A stretch of 9,994 bases of DNA, from assembly GCA_910577085.1 (NCBI GenBank), contig CAJTLE010000107.1, forward strand, positions 1-9,994, written 5' to 3'. The stretch comes from an uncultured Allobaculum sp. (GTDB lineage: Bacteria; Bacillota_I; Bacilli_A; Erysipelotrichales; Erysipelotrichaceae). The position numbers and the translations under genes are program-made. Shown here in pieces: positions 6,441 through 9,994 of the stretch; position 1 is the stretch's first letter; each line of letters starts with the position of its first letter. The notes under the pieces are model-generated. The model had not been told where the DNA came from, did not search any database, and worked only from the letters and a program-made list of their open reading frames with translations.

Positions 6441-7049
6441 TTTGCCGTAGCGCTCCGGCAATCATGTGAAATCTAAGTGTTAAAATTGGTAATCTTCGCA
6501 TAGATTAGGCGGTTTAAATTACCATTTTTATGCCGCATCAAGATTTCTTTACGGCAAATTTTATGATGTTATGCGTGTTGTTACTCCTCGTTGAGGTTTA
6601 CAAAAATATCATAAACGCCCGAAACTCAGGATTCAATACGGCAAATCAAGAATTTAAAAATTTTCCCACAATTCTTCCGATTTATTTTCAAGCATCTTCA
6701 TTTACTTTACCCGGCTTGTTCGTTATATCATCCAGATACCTTATGGTAACAATCAGCCGCTTTTCCCGTCTTTTTTCGGGCATTCCGTCCTTTTTCTCGC
6801 TTTTTCCAGCCTCTCTTTTTCTGCCTCTTACAGCAATTTCTAATTTTTTGACAATTTCCGCTTTTACTGGATTTGTTCTCTGTTCTGTCCGCTTACGGCA
6901 AGTTTTTTATAACTTTTCAGGCGCTGGTGCCGACAGGGAGCAAAGCAGCAGAAAAAACACATCATCCGCTGCGGAAAATTTCAGCCACATTTCGGAAACC
7001 AATATTTATTTTTACCATTTCCAGACATACGGCAAACCGTTACGGCAAT
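6441..7049. repeat. Scattered array of the octamer TACGGCAA
   Basis: TACGGCAA occurs on the plus strand at 6550-6557, 6637-6644, 6894-6901, 7028-7035 and 7041-7048, and inverted (TTGCCGTA) at 6442-6449. The last two are 13 bases apart. Most copies are followed by A, and no longer sequence is shared around them. I did not notice this octamer in the remaining part of the window. Six copies of an 8-mer within about 600 bp are far more than chance would give, so this is probably a protein-binding array. Confidence 0.55.
6442..6461. promoter_or_regulatory. 20-bp near-perfect palindrome, candidate LicR operator
   Basis: TTGCCGTAGCGCTCCGGCAA is a palindrome with arms TTGCCG/CGGCAA around AGCGCT, broken only at the T/C pair (6448, 6455). 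Its left arm is part of an inverted copy of the TACGGCAA octamer that recurs rightwards. It lies upstream of the candidate -35 of the leftward operon, the position expected for an activator. Assigning it to the LicR-like protein is inference. Confidence 0.45.
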
Positions 7050-7180
7050 TCAATCAGTAAAACGAAGCAGCAAAAAGGAAATACGACTGATTTACCTTCC
7101 CGTTCCATCAAAAGTTGAACTGAACCTGCCTGACCTTCTTCTCTTTGCCATCGCACCAGATCTACCCCAGAAGGCACCAT

Positions 7181-7299
7181 TCCAGATCAATCCATTGTTG
7201 AATCCAATCAGCCTATACAAATCCAGTTCAGACGCATCCAATCCAGGTCAGCCAGATCGACTAAATCGGACCCATATAGATCCAGATCAGACACATCCA
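7181..7299. repeat. Imperfect direct repeats of ATCCAGNTCAGAC
   Basis: ATCCAGTTCAGACGCATCCA (7221-7240) and ATCCAGATCAGACACATCCA (7280-7299) match at 18 of 20 positions. ATCCAGGTCAG (7241-7251) and TCCAGATCAATCCA (7181-7194) are partial copies. The block is C/A-rich and non-coding. Its function is unknown. It may be low-complexity spacer DNA. Confidence 0.5.
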
Positions 7300-7523
7300 G
7301 TCAAAACAGATCCGCACCTCACCAAAAGCGATACTGACCAAAAAAGGTTCATATCTAAAACAGAAAACGGTCAAAAAGACCATCAAAATCTGATATTGGG
7401 CAGGAAATCCGGTAAAAAACAGACTAGCCATATCCCCAATTTCGTTTTTTAATGGAAGTAGGATTTCAGTAAAGCGCTCTCAACCCCGAGAGTCCTGCCT
7501 TAGCCCTCGCATTTTTCACTCGG

Positions 7524-7561
7524 CAGATTCAGATCTGACAAACTTCTGCCTTTTGAATCTG
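7524..7561 (+). promoter_or_regulatory. Inverted repeat upstream of second EIIB
   Basis: CAGATTCA (7524-7531) and TGAATCTG (7554-7561) are perfect 8-bp arms around 22 bases. The left arm overlaps the 10-bp palindrome TCAGATCTGA (7529-7538). It lies about 70-110 bases before the start codon, and could be an operator or a leader hairpin. Confidence 0.35.
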
Positions 7562-7631
7562 ATCCTGCAGCGAATCATTGACCGAATTCTCAAACGGATT
7601 TTCGATCGACTCATGGAAAGGAGAATTTGTG

Positions 7632-7982
7632 ATGCAAAACGTTCTCGTCATCTGCTGCGGCGCTATGTCCAGTTCTATGATTGCCCGCAAACTTACCCGT
7701 ACTTTCGTCAAGCTTGGCTGTGACATTCAGGTTGAAGCCACCGATTTAGCCAACAGCGACCGTTATATGGAAGAAGGAAACTATGACCTCTACCTGATCA
7801 GTCCGCAGATTAAGATGCACAAAGACCATCTAGTCAGCATCGCAAACAAATACCACCTGCAGATTGAAGAGATTCCAGCTTCCATGTACGTTCCCGTAGG
7901 CAAAGGGATGAACGAACTGGTTGAGTACATTGAAAGTCTGCTCACCCCCAAACTTCCCGATGCCGCACTTGAAATGGCCTGA
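7632..7982 (+). CDS. PTS lactose/cellobiose-family EIIB (second copy)
   Basis: A 116-residue Lac-family EIIB. The P-loop VICCGAMSSSM (residues 6-16) has two adjacent cysteines. C8 aligns with the catalytic cysteine (C-x-x-x-M-S spacing), and C9 is extra. YDLYLISPQIKM and IPASMYVPVGKGMNEL match the other family landmarks. A tail of about 12 residues (TPKLPDAALEMA) extends past the usual end. ATG at 7632 has AAGGAG eight bases upstream. An in-frame GTG directly before it and an ATG at 7578 are less likely. It is transcribed rightward, away from the five-gene cluster, and followed after 398 bp by the GH1 hydrolase. There is no EIIA or EIIC of its own here, so it must share those across the divergent region or use partners elsewhere. 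Confidence 0.93.
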   Translation: MQNVLVICCGAMSSSMIARKLTRTFVKLGCDIQVEATDLANSDRYMEEGNYDLYLISPQIKMHKDHLVSIANKYHLQIEEIPASMYVPVGKGMNELVEYIESLLTPKLPDAALEMA

Positions 7983-8027
7983 AAGATAGAACTGCCGAAA
8001 TATCAAACGATCGGAAGACAAAATCAC

Positions 8028-8116
8028 CGAAAGCTGAAGCAATAAAAACTGAAACAGTCAAAAGCTGAAACAGCCGAAAATCAATCTGAAATAGCTGAAA
8101 AATAAAGCAGAAACAG
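8028..8116. repeat. Degenerate CTGAAACAG repeats
   Basis: CTGAAACAG is exact at 8049-8057 and 8065-8073 (16-base period). Variants are CTGAAATAG at 8086-8094, CTGAAAAAT at 8095-8103 and GCAGAAACAG at 8107-8116, with an AGCTGAAGCA-like unit just before. The block is A-rich and non-coding. It could be slippage-derived spacer DNA or an unstructured mRNA segment. Confidence 0.45.
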
Positions 8117-8163
8117 ATTGCGCAACCCCAGATTTTCCACTTCAATCTGAACTTTATTTTCTT

Positions 8164-8199
8164 TGACCATTGTAAAATTGATTCCCTCAAAAATGGTCA
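8164..8199 (+). promoter_or_regulatory. 8-bp inverted repeat upstream of GH1 gene
   Basis: TGACCATT (8164-8171) and AATGGTCA (8192-8199) are perfect arms separated by 20 bases. The repeat spans the TAAAAT candidate -10 and could be an operator or an intercistronic hairpin. No U-tract follows. Confidence 0.3.
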
Positions 8200-8380
8200 G
8201 ATCCATCCGGTTTCAAAAAAGACAAGGCGATAAGACAGACTGAAATCGTAACTGTAAAACCAGAACCAGAAAAAGAACAAATGGAAATCCGAAAAAGAAA
8301 GATCTGCTTCTTCCCTGCCTGAACTTCCTGAATTCATCTGATCTGTCCGGTTCTGGAATTAGACAAAGAGAGAGAAACTT

Positions 8381-9799
8381 ATGAAAGAAAGAAAACTGAA
8401 ACCTTTCCCAAAAGACTTTTTCTGGGGCGCTTCGACCTCCGCCTATCAGGTTGAAGGCGCCAACCGTGAAGATGGAAAAGGCCCATCCTGCCAGGATGTT
8501 AAACAAGTTCCAGAAGGAACCTCTGATCTCACCGTCTGCGCAGACTTTTATCATCACTACAAAGAAGACATTGCCCTGATGGCTCAGATGGGATTCAAAT
8601 CCTATCGTTTCTCCATTGCCTGGACCCGCATTCTTCCTAACGGCACTGGCGAAATCAACCAGAAAGGCATCGATTTCTATAACGACGTCATCAACGAATG
8701 CCTCAAATACGGCATCGAACCAATCGTTACCATGTTCCACTTCGACATGCCAGCAGCCCTTGATGAACGCGGATCCTGGTCCAATCCAGACTCCGTAAAA
8801 TGGTTTGTCGAATTCGCCACTGTCCTGTTTGAAAACTTTGGTGACCGTGTTAAATACTGGCTGACCATCAACGAACAGAACATGCTCACCCTTGTTGGCC
8901 CAGTCATCGGAACCCTGTTAATTCCAGAAGGTACAACCAACTTGCTTAAAGAGATTTATCAGCAAAACCACAACATGCTCGTTGCCCAGGCCAAAGCCAT
9001 GGTTATCTGCCACGAAATGCTGCCTGATGCAAAAATCGGACCAGCACCAAACATCTCCCTGGTTTACCCTGCTACATGCAAACCAGAAGACGTAATCGCT
9101 GCTCAGAACTTCAACGCCATCCGCAACTGGCTCTACCTGGATGCTGTCGTATACGGTGTCTATAACTCCATCGTCTGGAACTGGCTCGAGCAGAATGATG
9201 CCACTCCAACCTTCGCTCCAGGCGACGAAGACGCTCTGAAAAACGCTCACCCAGACTTCATCGGCTTCAACTACTACAACACCGCAACCGTTGCTGCAGA
9301 CGACGGAACCGTTCCAGAAAACTCCTTTGGCGGTGACCAGCAAAGCGGCGGCGGAACTTCCGGCATGTTCAAATCCGTTCCAAACCCCAACCTTGGCAAA
9401 ACCGAATTTGGCTGGGAAATCGACCCCGTCGGCTTCCGTGCTACGATCCGTGAAATGGATTCCCGCTACCACCTGCCATTACTTGTTACCGAAAATGGCC
9501 TTGGTGCATACGATACCCTTGAAGGCGATAAAGTCCATGACCCATACCGCATCGAATACCTGCGTCAGCACATTGCTCAGATCCAGGAAGCAATCACCGA
9601 TGGCGCCCAGATGCTTGGCTACAACCCATGGAGTGCAATCGATTTGATCTCCACTCACGAAGGTATGAGAAAACGCTACGGCTTCATCTTCGTAGACCGT
9701 GATGAATTCGATCTCAAGACCATGAAACGCTACCTGAAAGACTCCGGCTACTGGTACAAGAAAGTCATCGAAACTAACGGTGCTGACCTTTCTGACTAA
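8381..9799 (+). CDS. bglA: 6-phospho-beta-glucosidase, glycoside hydrolase family 1
   Basis: A 472-residue cytoplasmic enzyme of normal GH1 length that hydrolyses 6-phospho-beta-glucosides such as cellobiose-6-phosphate delivered by the PTS. The N-terminal GH1 signature FPKDFFWGASTSAYQVEGA is at residues 9-27. The acid/base glutamate is E165 in LTINEQN, and the nucleophile is E371 in LLVTENGLG. S424, K431 and Y433 (DLISTHEGMRKRYGFIFVD) have the S-x6-K-x-Y spacing that binds the substrate phosphate, which separates it from non-phospho beta-glucosidases. ATG at 8381 follows an AGAGAGAG ribosome site. The run AGAGAGAAA before an NTTATG start is shared with the EIIA gene. It is second in the rightward unit after the second EIIB and is followed by a strong terminator. 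The natural sugar (cellobiose, gentiobiose, arbutin or salicin) cannot be told from sequence. Confidence 0.96.
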   Translation: MKERKLKPFPKDFFWGASTSAYQVEGANREDGKGPSCQDVKQVPEGTSDLTVCADFYHHYKEDIALMAQMGFKSYRFSIAWTRILPNGTGEINQKGIDFYNDVINECLKYGIEPIVTMFHFDMPAALDERGSWSNPDSVKWFVEFATVLFENFGDRVKYWLTINEQNMLTLVGPVIGTLLIPEGTTNLLKEIYQQNHNMLVAQAKAMVICHEMLPDAKIGPAPNISLVYPATCKPEDVIAAQNFNAIRNWLYLDAVVYGVYNSIVWNWLEQNDATPTFAPGDEDALKNAHPDFIGFNYYNTATVAADDGTVPENSFGGDQQSGGGTSGMFKSVPNPNLGKTEFGWEIDPVGFRATIREMDSRYHLPLLVTENGLGAYDTLEGDKVHDPYRIEYLRQHIAQIQEAITDGAQMLGYNPWSAIDLISTHEGMRKRYGFIFVDRDEFDLKTMKRYLKDSGYWYKKVIETNGADLSD

Positions 9800-9832
9800 C
9801 CAGCAAACCAGCTTTCAGTCAAAACCATCCTT

Positions 9833-9848
9833 TGGATTCGTGAATCCA
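9833..9848. repeat. Short palindrome downstream of GH1 gene
   Basis: TGGATTCGTGAATCCA has perfect 7-bp arms around GT. It can form a small hairpin 34 bases after the stop codon, before the true terminator. No U-tract follows it. Confidence 0.45.
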
Positions 9849-9898
9849 GCAAACAAGGTCATTCAACCCAATGCCATTCGGTTAACGACATTTTAGAT

Positions 9899-9935
9899 AG
9901 CCAAATCGTCAGTTTAAGATGATTTGGCTTTTTTT
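9899..9935 (+). terminator. Intrinsic terminator of the rightward unit
   Basis: AGCCAAATCGTC (9899-9910) pairs with GATGATTTGGCT (9918-9929) through 12 bp including one G-U, with a 7-base loop, and runs straight into seven T (9929-9935). It is a strong rho-independent terminator 100 bases after the hydrolase stop. Nothing further is seen to the window end. Confidence 0.9.
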
Positions 9936-9994
9936 GTGCATACTTAAAAAACAAAAACATTTAATGGTCAAAAAGTTGTCCTAAAGAGATAATT

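Larger units (their letters stand above)
6462..7631. other. Long divergent intergenic region, no supported gene
   Basis: About 1.2 kb between the operator-like palindrome and the second EIIB. Rightward frames at 6530-7060, 6873-7118 and 7195-7452 lack ribosome sites and read as composition artefacts, rich in Phe/Leu/Ser where the DNA is pyrimidine-rich (6757-6829, about 84 percent C+T). Contents I can name are the TACGGCAA array, a block of TCCAGATCA-like repeats (7181-7299) and a weak cre-like GTAAAGCGCTCTCA at 7469-7482. There are also a CTCTC/GAGAG hairpin (7477-7492) and a larger inverted repeat near 7524-7561. For the rightward unit, TTGACC (7578-7583) with a poor -10 (TTCGAT, 7601-7606) is the only box pair I found, and it would leave a very short leader. 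Confidence 0.45.
7983..8380 (+). other. 398-bp spacer between second EIIB and GH1 gene
   Basis: No gene is supported here. Positions 8028-8116 are A-rich tandem-like repeats around CTGAAACAG, and an 8-bp inverted repeat lies at 8164-8199. TAAAAT at 8173-8178 is a fair -10, but no good -35 lies at the right distance. No terminator follows the EIIB gene, so read-through into the hydrolase gene is likely. Confidence 0.4.

Noticed and set aside
6841..6870. Consensus -35 TTGACA at 6848-6853 on the plus strand
   Set aside because: No acceptable -10 lies 16-18 bases downstream, and no gene starts within 750 bases.
6530..7060. Rightward 176-residue Phe/Leu/Ser-rich frame
   Set aside because: No ribosome site near the ATG, hydrophobicity follows from pyrimidine-rich DNA, and the repeated TACGGCAA words fall in it in different frames.
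6873..7118. Rightward 81-residue frame overlapping the previous one
   Set aside because: No ribosome site or family resemblance. It is a by-product of the same AT-rich intergenic DNA.
7181..7299. CRISPR-like array
   Set aside because: Repeats are imperfect, few and without regular unique spacers, and no cas gene is present.
7195..7452. Rightward 85-residue Asp/Lys/Gln-rich frame
   Set aside because: It is the translation of the ATCCAGNTCAGAC repeat block. It has no ribosome site and its composition is unlike the real genes nearby.
8213..9472. Leftward frames at 8213-8740 and 8918-9472 opposite the GH1 gene
   Set aside because: They are antisense to a fully supported GH1 enzyme and owe their length to its codon bias.

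Overview
The window reads as a carbohydrate-utilisation locus of a low-to-mid GC Gram-positive bacterium (Bacillota). The evidence is the lactose/cellobiose-family (Lac family) PTS genes, a LicR-type PRD regulator, a GH1 6-phospho-beta-glucosidase, purine-rich Shine-Dalgarno sites and U-tract hairpin terminators. The protein style would suit a gut Erysipelotrichia-like or related lineage, but the sequence does not settle this.

Layout, left to right. Positions 1-646 hold a leftward RelB/RelE-type toxin-antitoxin pair with its own promoter/operator. Just left of it (36-105) is a 15-bp imperfect inverted repeat that may be the trace of a mobile element. Positions 896-6299 are a leftward five-gene PTS cluster in the order EIIB (5982-6299), LicR-like regulator (3973-5970), EIIA (3494-3871), an unrecognised four-helix membrane protein (2742-3254) and EIIC (1010-2362), ending in an intrinsic terminator at 896-932. 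Positions 6300-7631 are an unusually long (about 1.3 kb) divergent intergenic region. It holds a structured leader, a candidate cre site, a 20-bp near-palindrome and a scattered array of the octamer TACGGCAA. Positions 7632-9799 are a rightward pair, a second EIIB followed after 398 bp by a GH1 6-phospho-beta-glucosidase, ending in a strong terminator at 9899-9935.

How the genes work together (inference from families). EIIA passes phosphate from HPr to an EIIB, and EIIB phosphorylates a beta-glucoside (cellobiose, chitobiose or similar) entering through EIIC. The GH1 enzyme then cleaves the 6-phosphorylated disaccharide in the cytoplasm. The LicR-like protein has two PRDs plus EIIB- and EIIA-like domains, so it can sense PTS phosphorylation state and probably activates one or both divergent units. 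There are two different EIIB proteins for one EIIA and one EIIC, which suggests two substrate arms or a regulatory role for one EIIB.

The most notable things are the unknown membrane protein inside the PTS cluster, the TACGGCAA array with its palindrome in the divergent region, the duplicated EIIB split between divergent units, and the long low-complexity spacers inside what look like operons. I see no CRISPR array, tRNA, rRNA or intact insertion sequence.
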